Of a stretch of DNA of 17,896 nucleotides, positions 1 to 6,904 are shown in pieces. The DNA comes from JAOZTV01 sp965371805 (lineage in GTDB: Bacteria > Acidobacteriota > Aminicenantia > UBA2199). A model generated the notes under the pieces. It was not told where the DNA came from and searched no databases. It worked only from the letters and a program-made list of their open reading frames with translations. Location: NCBI GenBank assembly GCA_965371805.1, contig CBDUZW010000087.1:1-17896 (forward strand), written 5' to 3'. The position numbers were made by a program, and so were the translations under genes. The first letter of the stretch is position 1, and each line of letters begins with the position of its first letter.

Positions 1-2
1 AC

Positions 3-45
3 ACATCCAATTCTGTTTACCGTTATACATCCGTTTCTATTTACC
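3..45. repeat. Two 19-bp direct repeats at the window edge (possible IS end)
   Basis: Two copies of a 19-bp unit, ACATCC..TTCT.TTTACC, lie at 3-21 and 27-45 (period 24) and match at 16 of 19 positions. Closely spaced subterminal repeats of about 20 bp are typical of transposase-binding ends such as those of IS21-family elements. No transposase gene is visible, so the assignment is an inference from repeat layout only. Confidence 0.35.
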
Positions 46-79
46 ATTTCCAAATGTTCGTGGTACCCTTATATACACA

Positions 80-121
80 CTTACCTTGCCGTCTATGGCA
101 GCTTTGCTTCACTCCCCCGAT
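80..121 (-). repeat. Dispersed intergenic element, copy 1
   Basis: Read on the minus strand this segment runs ATCGGGGGAGTGAAGC, then AAGCTGCCATAGAC, then GGCAAGGTAAG. It aligns along its whole length with 3317-3358 (minus) and less closely with 4785-4828 and 11982-12028 (plus). The shared core is GGGG-TA-GGAA-C-AGCTG-C-TA-A-GCAA. It lies outside any gene. It could be a short palindromic or MITE-like repeat, or the relic of a duplicated leader. Confidence 0.5.
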
Positions 122-173
122 ATAGGGGTTCATTAAACATCGATGGCATTACCCTTTATGTTTAATAGACCCC
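112..173 (+). promoter_or_regulatory. Long hairpin with a mutually exclusive alternative stem
   Basis: Bases 125-140 (GGGGTTCATTAAACAT) pair with 158-173 (ATGTTTAATAGACCCC) in a 16-position stem with one wobble and one mismatch. The same GGGG at 125-128 could instead pair with the C run at 114-118 across GATATA. The two structures exclude each other and lie about 130 nt upstream of the thioredoxin-like gene that starts at 304. No known riboswitch class is recognised. The structure may be an attenuator-like leader or simply part of the repeat element at 80-121. Confidence 0.35.
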
Positions 174-303
174 AAAGTTAGAAGCAACGTACCTTAAATA
201 CTTAATGGAACCCAATAATATTGAGTTCAAAGACAATCTCTGTTAATATATTATCATATTTATTTAATATAAATATTGCTAAATATATCTCTTGGAGGCA
301 GTT

Positions 304-1476
304 ATGAAAAAATTTAATATAGCACAATTATTTATTGTTTTTACATTGTTTGTTATTCCTAAATTTACATTTTCCAATACGGTAGAAGAAGTACTTGATA
401 AAATAGAAAAAAATATAAGAAGAACAAACCAATTGTATTTAAATTCTGCTTATATAAGTAAAAAAGATAATGATTTTAATAGTATTTATAAATCAGAAGC
501 AAACCTATGGATTAATATAAAACCAGATGACAAATATTTCCAAGCACATTTTCATGTAGAAGGGAAAGACAACAAAAATAATTTTAGTTATTTTTATGAT
601 GGAACAAAAGGTTATGAGATTTATCATAAAAATAAAAGTGTCACTATTTTTGATCCTACAAGATACCCGAATAATCCAAATAATCCGGTTAAAGCCAGGA
701 TGTCTTTACTTCCCTTAAACATGTTATTAATAGATAGAAATTTAAAAAGTACTATCTTAAAGAACAATCCCAAAACATCAATCATTCAAAACTCAAAAAA
801 GACGAAATGGATAATAAATATAATATATCCAAAAAATAAATATAGCCAATTTGTAACCCAATGGTTAGAAATAGACAAAGTTACAGCACATATTTGCAAC
901 ATAACAACAAAATTAGAATGGAATGGAAGTACTTATAATACTAACTTTACATTCAAAAATTATAAGCAGAATGTTAACTCAATTTCTAACAATATTTATA
1001 AATCCAAAAAATATAAAAATTATTCTATTAAAGAATTTAATCGGGGCTTAAAGAAAACGAGAAGTCAGTCCGCTTTAGTTGGGAAAAAAGCACCAAATTT
1101 TACATTTCCTTCATTTTCCAATAAGTCAATTTCATTAGAAAAATTTAAAGGAAAGTTTGTATTGCTCGATTTTTGGGAACACTGGTGTGGACATTGTTTA
1201 AAATCATTACCTAAATTAAATAATTGGCAAAGAAAGTGGAAAGATAAGCTAGTAATTATAGGAATTGTTACTGAACAAAAAAATCTTATTAATAAGATAA
1301 TTAATCACAATAAATTAGAATATATTAATATTTTTGCAAACAAAAAAACACTTAAAGAATATGAAATATCTGGAAGACCAAACTATTTTTTACTCAATAA
1401 ACAAGGAATAATTGTGTCTGCTTCTTATGGAAATATTGACAAAATCGAAGCAAAAATAAAAGAATTAATAAAATAA
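304..1476 (+). CDS. Secreted LolA-like/TlpA-type thioredoxin-fold protein
   Basis: The likely start is the ATG at 304, because GGAGG (294-298) lies five bases upstream; an in-frame TTG at 292 would overlap that site. The 390-residue product begins with a signal peptide (about residues 1-25). A middle region of about 200 residues with many strands resembles the LolA-like/DUF2092 fold. The C-terminal TlpA/AhpC-type thioredoxin domain starts at G-K-K-A-P-N-F (about 260). Its active site is W-C-G-H-C (Cys295, Cys298) and a candidate cis-Pro is in S-G-R-P (Pro359). TlpA-family proteins reduce or isomerise disulfides, or supply reductant to maturation systems, in the periplasm. A role in the folding of neighbouring envelope proteins is inferred only. 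Confident for the thioredoxin domain, moderate for the LolA-like part. Confidence 0.88.
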   Translation: MKKFNIAQLFIVFTLFVIPKFTFSNTVEEVLDKIEKNIRRTNQLYLNSAYISKKDNDFNSIYKSEANLWINIKPDDKYFQAHFHVEGKDNKNNFSYFYDGTKGYEIYHKNKSVTIFDPTRYPNNPNNPVKARMSLLPLNMLLIDRNLKSTILKNNPKTSIIQNSKKTKWIINIIYPKNKYSQFVTQWLEIDKVTAHICNITTKLEWNGSTYNTNFTFKNYKQNVNSISNNIYKSKKYKNYSIKEFNRGLKKTRSQSALVGKKAPNFTFPSFSNKSISLEKFKGKFVLLDFWEHWCGHCLKSLPKLNNWQRKWKDKLVIIGIVTEQKNLINKIINHNKLEYINIFANKKTLKEYEISGRPNYFLLNKQGIIVSASYGNIDKIEAKIKELIK

Positions 1477-1490
1477 ATATAATAAAAACT

Positions 1491-1522
1491 ATGAGTTTAA
1501 TATAGATGACAACTCATTTTTT
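1491..1522 (+). terminator. Rho-independent terminator after the thioredoxin-like gene
   Basis: ATGAGTT (1491-1497) and AACTCAT (1511-1517) form a 7-bp stem with a 13-nt loop, followed directly by a run of T to 1522. It begins 14 nt after the stop codon of the gene ending at 1476. A related hairpin with the same TGAGTT/AACTCA stem occurs at 8229-8257. Confidence 0.65.
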
Positions 1523-1556
1523 CGCATTATGGACCAGCGGGTCTATATTCTAAATG

Positions 1557-1578
1557 TTATCCGACTCAGGAAAAATTA
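1557..1578 (+). repeat. Spacer block shared with 13333-13352
   Basis: TTATCCGACTCAGGAAAAATTA here and TTATCCGACTCAG-AAAAATTA at 13333-13352 are identical except for one inserted G. Both are in spacers on the same strand. The second copy lies just upstream of a propeller promoter, so spacer DNA appears to have been copied together with genes. The flanking spacer 1523-1717 also carries GGACCAGCGGG (about 1531-1541) and GCTCCTGCTGGTC (about 1703-1715), which resemble 3274-3291 in opposite orientations. Confidence 0.5.
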
Positions 1579-1717
1579 CAGAGTTTCAATAAAAAATGGA
1601 AAATAACGCTTTTTAAATCTTTAAGCGTACAATAATTTCCTTTTTATGCGGTGACCCCATTTAGGGCAAATAGATCTCAAAACCGCTACTTTCTGTTTAA
1701 ATGCTCCTGCTGGTCGA

Positions 1718-2716
1718 TTATAATATTTTTTTTGAATAAAGCTCCCATTCTTCGTCATCTTCCTCATTCTCTAAAATATAATAATATATGCCGTTTTCAA
1801 TCCAGTAACATGTTGCCTTTTTAACTTTTATCTTTTTCTTAATTTCTCCGTTTTTAGTCATAGCCCAAATTTCATATTGAGAAAAGTCTGGAATATCTCT
1901 AAATGCATATATTGTTTTTTCTTCAGAAAATAATTTATCAAATGGAGGATAATATTTTGGAAACTTATATTTTAAATTTCTAAAATAACTCTTAAGCCGA
2001 TTATTAAATTGATCATTTATTATGTTCTCAATAAAACTTTTTTTGTAATTTTGAGTAATTATAATTTTTGGGTAGCTCTTTATTATATTTTTAATTAACA
2101 TACCATTATGATTAAAAACTTTTATAGCATAGTTTTCTCTTCTATCTGCGAGAAGTATATTATTTTTATCTGTAACCGGAATAATATTGTTTTCAAATGC
2201 AGAAAATTCTTTTGAACTAGGTCTAAATCTTTTTTTTTCTCTCTCAAAAAGCACCTTTTTTATATTCATTTTTTTATCAAAAACACCAATTTTCTCTGTA
2301 ACATAATTCTCTTTTTTATTGAATCCCATTATAAATTTTAAATATCCATTTAAAATGGGAATTACGATAATTCCAGAAGATTGTTTTTTCACTTCTTTAA
2401 TATAATTACCATCTTTAGAAAACCAGAGAATTTTAGAAATAGTAATAACAATAAGTTCATTATCATAACAATACAATTTAACCATAGAAGGAAATTCTTC
2501 AGGTCCTTCTCCCTTTTTACCAAAACTTTTTTTGAATTTAAAATTTTGCCTGTTATAAATATGTATTTTATACTGATCTGTAACATAAACATTATCTTCT
2601 GACAAAATTAATTGATTAGGTTTTTCTACTTCAGAAAGTACAGCAATCGAATTCTCTCCAATCAAAAATATAGCGGAGGTAAATACCAATAGTATAATTA
2701 TAAGTTTTTTTTTCAT
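1718..2716 (-). CDS. Secreted 6-bladed beta-propeller protein, group A
   Basis: A 332-residue protein with a signal peptide (about 1-25) that passes almost directly into the first blade. The blade signature F-G-K-K-G-E-G-P-E-E-F is at residues 65-75. A conserved Y-Y-P-P-F lies before the late blade, and the C-terminus is acidic and ends E-E-W-E-L-Y. The same layout occurs in the genes at 10872, 13441 and 14849, so these four form a subgroup. The signature is typical of NHL-like 6-bladed propellers (PF17170-type), but no catalytic residues can be named. A weak AAGG precedes the ATG. The start codon is followed by a run of nine A, a possible slippage site. The gene stands alone with its own promoter and has no clear terminator. 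Confidence 0.85.
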   Translation of the reverse strand: MKKKLIIILLVFTSAIFLIGENSIAVLSEVEKPNQLILSEDNVYVTDQYKIHIYNRQNFKFKKSFGKKGEGPEEFPSMVKLYCYDNELIVITISKILWFSKDGNYIKEVKKQSSGIIVIPILNGYLKFIMGFNKKENYVTEKIGVFDKKMNIKKVLFEREKKRFRPSSKEFSAFENNIIPVTDKNNILLADRRENYAIKVFNHNGMLIKNIIKSYPKIIITQNYKKSFIENIINDQFNNRLKSYFRNLKYKFPKYYPPFDKLFSEEKTIYAFRDIPDFSQYEIWAMTKNGEIKKKIKVKKATCYWIENGIYYYILENEEDDEEWELYSKKIL

Positions 2717-2737
2717 ATTAGCCTTTATTTATTTAAG

Positions 2738-2766
2738 ATTATATATAATAAATAAATTTTATTCAA
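2738..2766 (-). promoter_or_regulatory. Promoter for the propeller gene at 1718-2716
   Basis: On the minus strand TTGAAT (2766-2761) is followed, after 17 bases, by TATAAT (2743-2738). The -10 box ends 21 nt upstream of the start codon. The spacer 2717-2910 also holds a 7-bp hairpin GTTATAC/GTATAAC at 2782-2800 without a T run. Confidence 0.5.
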
Positions 2767-2910
2767 ATATGAGCTATGCTCGTTATACATGGAGTATAAC
2801 TCATTTTCATATTCAAATTTTTACAGATTCCTGGGCCAACAAACTCTCATTTTCTTCTGACTCTAAACAAATTATAACTTTTCCTTTTGCATTTGACTTA
2901 TTACCCAACC

Positions 2911-3252
2911 CTAAGTAGGAGGTCGATAAACCTTTTCTAGATCTAATGTTATTTTTAAATCACTTATAAATTTTACTGCTTCATCAAATGTATAATACCA
3001 TTTTTCAAAATTATTAACTCCCTTATTTTGATTTCTTTCATCATCCCAAAATTCACCATAAACAGTCATATATTTTTTATCACCATCTACTTCTTCACCA
3101 AAACGCAAAAAATGAACACCGTCCCCTAAAAATATAAATTGAAAAGTATCCATATAGTCCCAGCATGGTTTATAGCTATCAAATTTTGGCGTTAACTGCT
3201 TCCACGTAATTGACTTTACCCTTTCCCAAATACTTGCATCATTATTTCCCAT
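2911..3252 (-). CDS. Small hypothetical cytosolic protein
   Basis: A 113-residue protein without signal peptide or membrane segment, in contrast to almost all its neighbours. It is rich in aromatic residues and acidic overall (W-E-R-V, C-W-D-Y-M-D, E-F-W-D-D-E-R, E-K-W-Y-Y-T-F-D-E-A). The single AGGAG with spacing of about six bases supports the ATG at 3252. I do not recognise the family. Size, composition and a lone position could fit an immunity-type or SMI1-like protein, but no toxin gene lies beside it, so this is only a thought. A dispersed repeat copy (3317-3358) and the block GGACCAGCGGGAGCATTT (3274-3291) lie just upstream. Confidence 0.7.
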   Translation of the reverse strand: MGNNDASIWERVKSITWKQLTPKFDSYKPCWDYMDTFQFIFLGDGVHFLRFGEEVDGDKKYMTVYGEFWDDERNQNKGVNNFEKWYYTFDEAVKFISDLKITLDLEKVYRPPT

Positions 3253-3316
3253 TTTTTCTCCTGATTATAGATAGGACCAGCGGGAGCATTTGAACGTAAA
3301 AAGATATTTATGATAA

Positions 3317-3358
3317 CTACTTTGCTATCTATGACAGCTTCGCTTCCACTACCCCTAT
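3317..3358 (-). repeat. Dispersed intergenic element, copy 2
   Basis: The minus-strand reading ATAGGGGTAGTGGAAGC, then GAAGCTGTCATAG, then ATAGCAAAGTAG matches 80-121 closely and shares the AGCTG core with 4785-4828 and 11982-12028. It sits in the 114-bp spacer between the genes ending at 3252 and 3367. The similarity may continue to the GCTCC-GCTGGTC block at about 3274-3291, which recurs at about 1703-1715. Confidence 0.5.
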
Positions 3359-3366
3359 CAGTATTA

Positions 3367-4287
3367 TTAATTATTTTTATAAAAAAATATAGTTGTACTT
3401 GAGAAAATTAACAAAGTAGAAAATATATAAAAGGGCAACCAAAGAATACTACCAGGACCTGAAACATTATTATAATTAAATAGATAAAAAATTACTAAAA
3501 CAGGTAAGGATAAAAAGAATGTCGTAATACTAGCTTTCAAAAGGTCATGTTTTTGCTTTTCATCTAAAAATTTCATACGATTTTCTTTTTTTATACTTAA
3601 AATCCAATTAACAAAATAGAGAAAATAAGGAGATAATAGTAAAATACATATTGGTATAACAAGCCATTTCCATTTTATGATAGGTTCTTTTGAAAAATTC
3701 AATAGTAATGTTCCAATCATTCCTAATAATCCACTTATGAAACCAATATTATTTAATCTATTAAAATTGTTTTCATTGTACATATAAATATCTTTATTCT
3801 GATTTTTTTTTAAATATAAGAAACAAATAATAAGCATACCTGCAAAATAAATATAATAAATTAAATGAATAAAGAAAAGTACTTGTAATGCATTTAATTC
3901 TCCAGAACAATCCCAAATCCCAGGTAGATGTTCATGAATGATATCATTTATAGCAGCAGCATCTAAATAAAACCGGAGCAAGAAGACTGTATTGAACCAA
4001 ATTATAAGTAGTTTTTTAATTTCCCAATCTTTAAAAGGTTCCAATTGCATCATTAAAAAAAGGATTCTAATAAAATATAAATTGAAAAAAAATATAATGA
4101 TAAAAGGTAAAATTAGATAAGCTCCAAATGTTATACTTATTGGATCTTTTTTATCTAAAAATGTATAATAATATTTCATTATAAAAAGTTGAATAATTGA
4201 TAAAACCAGCATAACTGAAGCTATATCTAATTTGCCTTTAATATATTTAGACTTTTGTATATATAATTCCTTTTCCTGGTCTGTCAT
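3367..4287 (-). CDS. Multi-pass membrane protein paired with an XRE regulator
   Basis: A 306-residue integral membrane protein with about eight hydrophobic spans (roughly 21-40, 52-70, 91-110, 133-159, 181-197, 207-230, 252-270, 281-303), short charged loops and no signal peptide. Its ATG overlaps the stop of the upstream regulator gene by four bases (ATGA), so the two are translationally coupled. Small YozG-like XRE regulators are often encoded next to membrane proteins of unknown function (DUF2975 and similar). This protein is longer than those, and I cannot assign it to a named family. The function is unknown; a sensor or export role tied to the regulator is inference from the pairing. Confidence 0.85.
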   Translation of the reverse strand: MTDQEKELYIQKSKYIKGKLDIASVMLVLSIIQLFIMKYYYTFLDKKDPISITFGAYLILPFIIIFFFNLYFIRILFLMMQLEPFKDWEIKKLLIIWFNTVFLLRFYLDAAAINDIIHEHLPGIWDCSGELNALQVLFFIHLIYYIYFAGMLIICFLYLKKNQNKDIYMYNENNFNRLNNIGFISGLLGMIGTLLLNFSKEPIIKWKWLVIPICILLLSPYFLYFVNWILSIKKENRMKFLDEKQKHDLLKASITTFFLSLPVLVIFYLFNYNNVSGPGSILWLPFYIFSTLLIFSSTTIFFYKNN

Positions 4288-4502
4288 TTTTTTTCTCCTA
4301 TTTTATTTAAAGAAAAGATTGATTCTACATTTTTATTAAATACTGAAGCAATTTTTAATGCCAAGATTGTTGATGGGACAAATCTACTCTTTTCAATTGA
4401 TATTATTGTTTGTCTGCTAACTCCAATCTTTTTTGCTAGTTCTTCTTGGGTCATATTGCCAAGCTTTATTCTACATTGCTTTATACAATTATTTAATTCC
4501 AT
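4284..4502 (-). CDS. Small XRE-family (YozG-like) transcriptional regulator
   Basis: A 72-residue Cro/CI-type helix-turn-helix protein. Helix 2 is about residues 18-26 (T-Q-E-E-L-A-K-K-I), the recognition helix about 29-38 (S-R-Q-T-I-I-S-I-E-K), and the conserved tail P-S-T-I-L-A-L-K-I-A is near 43-52. It is almost only the DNA-binding domain, as in the YozG type. GAGG lies upstream of the ATG at suitable spacing. It is the first gene of a two-gene operon with the membrane protein at 3367. The operators over its own promoter (4528-4599) point to autoregulation. Confidence 0.93.
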   Translation of the reverse strand: MELNNCIKQCRIKLGNMTQEELAKKIGVSRQTIISIEKSRFVPSTILALKIASVFNKNVESIFSLNKIGEKK

Positions 4503-4527
4503 TATAACCTCAATTGGCTAACCCTAA

Positions 4528-4599
4528 GTGTAAAGTTAGCTTTACACAAATATTGTATATATAAAAAAACATAATGTCAAGCTTGTTTTACATTTGTAA
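4528..4599 (-). promoter_or_regulatory. Promoter and paired palindromic operators of the XRE operon
   Basis: The minus strand carries a strong sigma-70-like promoter: TTGACA (4580-4575), a 17-bp spacer and TACAAT (4557-4552). A perfect palindrome, GTGTAAAG-TTAG-CTTTACAC (4528-4547), lies where transcription should start. A second related palindrome, TTACA-TT-TGTAA (4588-4599), lies just upstream of the -35 box. The two share the half-site TGTAA/TTACA. This arrangement is what is expected for repression by the 72-residue XRE protein encoded immediately downstream. Confidence 0.7.
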
Positions 4600-4619
4600 T
4601 TGTGTTTGCTATATTGATT

Positions 4620-4896
4620 GTTAGAAAGTGTTCGATTTTGGGGTTCCAAATAATAATAAATAAGGGAGTAAATCAATGTAAATGAGAGCAAAAAACCTTT
4701 GGTTTTAACTACCGCATAGCGGTTTTGTTCAATATAACTTATACGAGCAGCTTTGTTTTTTTCAGTTTTACTATCGGAACCCCTATAAGGGGTAACGGAA
4801 ACATAGCTGCCGTTTTACGCAATCTAAGTTCCGTTTTTGCGTTTGGTCCTGGTACAAAAAGGGTTGGAGGGAGTATTTAAATAAAAAGTAGTCATT
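4620..4896. other. Repeat- and hairpin-rich spacer without a gene
   Basis: No coding region is seen. The spacer holds a hairpin ACCGC-ATA-GCGGT at 4711-4723 followed by TTT, a second stem ACCCCT-ATA-AGGGGT at 4779-4793, the dispersed element at 4785-4828, and GGTCCTGG near its end. TTGGGGTTCC at about 4637-4646 recurs in opposite orientation near 14839-14847. The spacer separates two minus-strand units. Any of the hairpins could end transcription, but none has a good T run on the minus strand. Confidence 0.5.
4785..4828 (+). repeat. Dispersed intergenic element, copy 3, foldable
   Basis: ATAAGGGG followed by TAACGGAAACATAGCTGC matches the element at 11982-12028 exactly over the last 18 bases and the minus-strand copies at 80-121 and 3317-3358 more loosely. 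AACGGAA (4794-4800) can pair with TTCCGTT (4829-4835), and the interior TGC-CGT can pair with ACGCA, giving one long hairpin followed by TTT. Confidence 0.55.
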
Positions 4897-5958
4897 TTAA
4901 TCGTAATTAGCTGAAGTAATCATATCAAACAAATATTTTTTTATTATAATATTTTCTTCTTTATCATTATCTAAAAAATAAAGATGTTTTTTTGTGATTA
5001 ATAATGGTAATGATTTAAGTTCTATTTGACCTAAAAATTCACCATCTATTTTAAAAACATCTATAGGAACCAATGTTTTTAGTTTTGTAAAATCTTCTTT
5101 AATTCTCTCAACAAAAACATATTTATTAGAAATAGATATATTATTAATAAAATTTTTTTCTAGAGGAATAAGCTTTTTTAAGCCAGTTTTATACATTGGA
5201 GCAACTTTTAATGGCTTTATATCATTCTTAATGACATAAACTCTCTCTGTTTTACTTATTAAGGACTTTTTTATATCTCTTTTTATCTCATTAACAACGA
5301 CTCCATCATTATCTAATATTTTTATGTTATAATTATTGCTCTTAGCAATTGCTGTATATTTTGATGCATTTGAATAGATTAATCCTGGTACAAATTCATT
5401 TCTGTAAAGTCTTATTTGTTTATTAAATACAGGGATTAAATCTCCTTTTAGGAGATTATTGTTTATTATTTTAGGTTTTTCCGATAGCTTAACTAACATT
5501 AAAAATGGATTATCTATTATAAATTTCTTACCAATTACATGATTATTACCAATGTATTTCAAATACCATATACTATTTTGACCATTTTGGTTTAAAATAT
5601 ATTTTTTTATAAACTTGCCTTTTGTATCAAAAAACGAAACATAATATGCTAATTCTGAAATAACAATTTCATTTTTTTCAGATACAAATATATTATTTAG
5701 ACTTTTTATATCGCCTGGTCCAACTCCTTTAGTTCCAAATGATAAAATCAATTTTCCATCTGGAGAAATCTTATGTACTTTATTTATTTTTGAATCAGGA
5801 ACATATAAATTCCCTTCCTGATCTTCTGCTAGACTTTTTACTTTGCTCAATACTAAAGTGTCATTCCCAATTACTAATACCTCTTTTAACTTGATTTGTA
5901 AACTGTTTGCATAAATGATGTTAGTAAAAATTATTATTGTAAAAATTATTTTTTTCAT
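4897..5958 (-). CDS. Secreted 6-bladed beta-propeller protein, group B
   Basis: A 353-residue protein with a signal peptide ending near A17. A region D-Q-E-G-N-L-Y-V-P-D typical of NHL-like blades precedes the signature F-G-T-K-G-V-G-P-G-D-I at 74-84. The C-terminus is the acidic N-D-K-E-E-N segment followed by I-K-K-Y-L-F, the same closing pattern as in the genes at 8513 and 12136. GGAGA lies six to seven bases before the ATG. The gene follows the LolA-like gene (6001-6744) by 42 nt and is probably cotranscribed with it, although two palindromes lie at the junction. Ligand unknown. Confidence 0.85.
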   Translation of the reverse strand: MKKIIFTIIIFTNIIYANSLQIKLKEVLVIGNDTLVLSKVKSLAEDQEGNLYVPDSKINKVHKISPDGKLILSFGTKGVGPGDIKSLNNIFVSEKNEIVISELAYYVSFFDTKGKFIKKYILNQNGQNSIWYLKYIGNNHVIGKKFIIDNPFLMLVKLSEKPKIINNNLLKGDLIPVFNKQIRLYRNEFVPGLIYSNASKYTAIAKSNNYNIKILDNDGVVVNEIKRDIKKSLISKTERVYVIKNDIKPLKVAPMYKTGLKKLIPLEKNFINNISISNKYVFVERIKEDFTKLKTLVPIDVFKIDGEFLGQIELKSLPLLITKKHLYFLDNDKEENIIIKKYLFDMITSANYD

Positions 5959-5999
5959 TTTAGTTCTCCTTTTTTTTGGGTATAATAAAGTTTTGATAA

Positions 6000-6044
6000 A
6001 TTATTTTGTAACAAAATAATGTAAGCGTTTAATTAAACACTTAC
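6000..6044. repeat. Two adjacent palindromes spanning a stop codon
   Basis: ATTATTTTGT (6000-6009) and ACAAAATAAT (6011-6020) form a perfect 10-bp inverted repeat around one base. Directly beside it, 6021-6044 is a 24-bp palindrome (GTAAG.GTTTAA / TTAAAC.CTTAC) with one symmetric mismatch. Together they cover the last 14 codons and stop codon of the LolA-like gene and touch the spacer before the next gene. There is no long T run on the minus strand, so they may act as RNA-stability or partial termination structures. Confidence 0.6.
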
Positions 6045-6744
6045 GTTTAAATTTAAAACATTTTTTTTGAATTTTAATATTAACTTGTGGATCATATGCA
6101 GTTACTCTGCTTACTTCGTAATTATTTTTTTCAAAATATTCTTCAATTTTAGAAATGAGAAAAGTCTCTTTTTGTACCCATACCAACGTACGATCATTAA
6201 TTTCCATATTGCCGTCAATAACATAACAAGTGATACCACTTTCATCTTTTTTTTCCGTGATTAAAAGTGGATCATCTATACGAGTGAGTAACCTGCCTTT
6301 GTTTACTTCTGGAATTAATAAATTGGAAATATGTAACGACAAACTATGTGAAACACCACAAGCAATATAAAGTGCACTAGAAAGTAATTTATGAGTTCTT
6401 TCTCTACGATTTACTTCCCAATAAGATTTTACTGTTTGATTTTTTTTCCAAATTATATATTGTCTCTCTGGTTTATTTTTCTTCATTACAGCAAATTCGA
6501 ATCGGAATTTTTCCGGACGAATATATACGGTACTAAACACCATGTTTTCAATGTGTTTTCTACCTCTATCTTTATCTGTAAACGTTGATCTCATAAGGCC
6601 ATTATCTTTATATGATTTACAATTTGCATACACTTTTTCAGATTTTAACATAATTTCATTCGCTGTCATTATAGTTTCGGTAAATGAAATTGAATTAAAA
6701 AAAACAAAAAATAGAAGCATAGATAATTTGATAATTTTATACAT
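6001..6744 (-). CDS. Periplasmic LolA-like (outer-membrane lipoprotein-sorting type) protein
   Basis: A 247-residue protein with a signal peptide (about 1-22). The mature part starts T-A-N-E-I-M-L-K-S-E-K-V-Y-A and continues with S-Y-K-D-N-G, then R-P-E-K-F-R-F-E-F, then L-V-W-V-Q-K-E-T-F-L-I-S-K-I-E. These are the landmarks of the LolA-like/DUF2092 fold, a half-barrel that binds hydrophobic ligands such as lipoprotein acyl chains. The last 14 residues (R234 onward, basic) are encoded by the two palindromes at 6000-6044 and replace the usual end of the fold, so the original stop may have been lost. GGGAGA precedes the ATG. It is probably the first gene of a unit with the propeller at 4897. 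True LolA activity is not shown. Confidence 0.75.
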   Translation of the reverse strand: MYKIIKLSMLLFFVFFNSISFTETIMTANEIMLKSEKVYANCKSYKDNGLMRSTFTDKDRGRKHIENMVFSTVYIRPEKFRFEFAVMKKNKPERQYIIWKKNQTVKSYWEVNRRERTHKLLSSALYIACGVSHSLSLHISNLLIPEVNKGRLLTRIDDPLLITEKKDESGITCYVIDGNMEINDRTLVWVQKETFLISKIEEYFEKNNYEVSRVTAYDPQVNIKIQKKCFKFKRKCLIKRLHYFVTK

Positions 6745-6904
6745 TTATTTTCTCCCTGAACTTAACAATAAAATGATAACAATAATTATATATAATATTT
6801 TTTTCATAAAAATCTCTATTAAACTAATAATTCAAGATTATAATTGAAAAATAGAAATTTTTCCAATATGAGATGGTATCACTATGGGTTGTGCTAAACT
6901 CGCG

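Noticed and set aside
1523..1600. GGACCAGCGGGTC... followed by ATCCGACTCAGG looked at first like a tRNA arm.
   Set aside because: No acceptor stem, anticodon arm or T-loop consensus (GGTTCGA) can be fitted; the pieces recur as spacer repeats instead.
2761..2820. Hairpin GTTATAC/GTATAAC as a terminator for the gene at 2911.
   Set aside because: No T run follows on the minus strand and it lies more than 100 nt after the stop codon, so I did not call it.
2813..2908. A 31-residue minus-strand frame starting with TTG directly after the gene ending at 2911.
   Set aside because: It has no ribosome site, starts with TTG and overlaps nothing that explains it. In such AT-rich DNA a frame this short is expected by chance, and I recognise no motif.
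6067..6847. Several plus-strand frames of 65-101 residues opposite the LolA-like gene.
   Set aside because: They are shadows of the minus-strand gene, without ribosome sites or recognisable domains.
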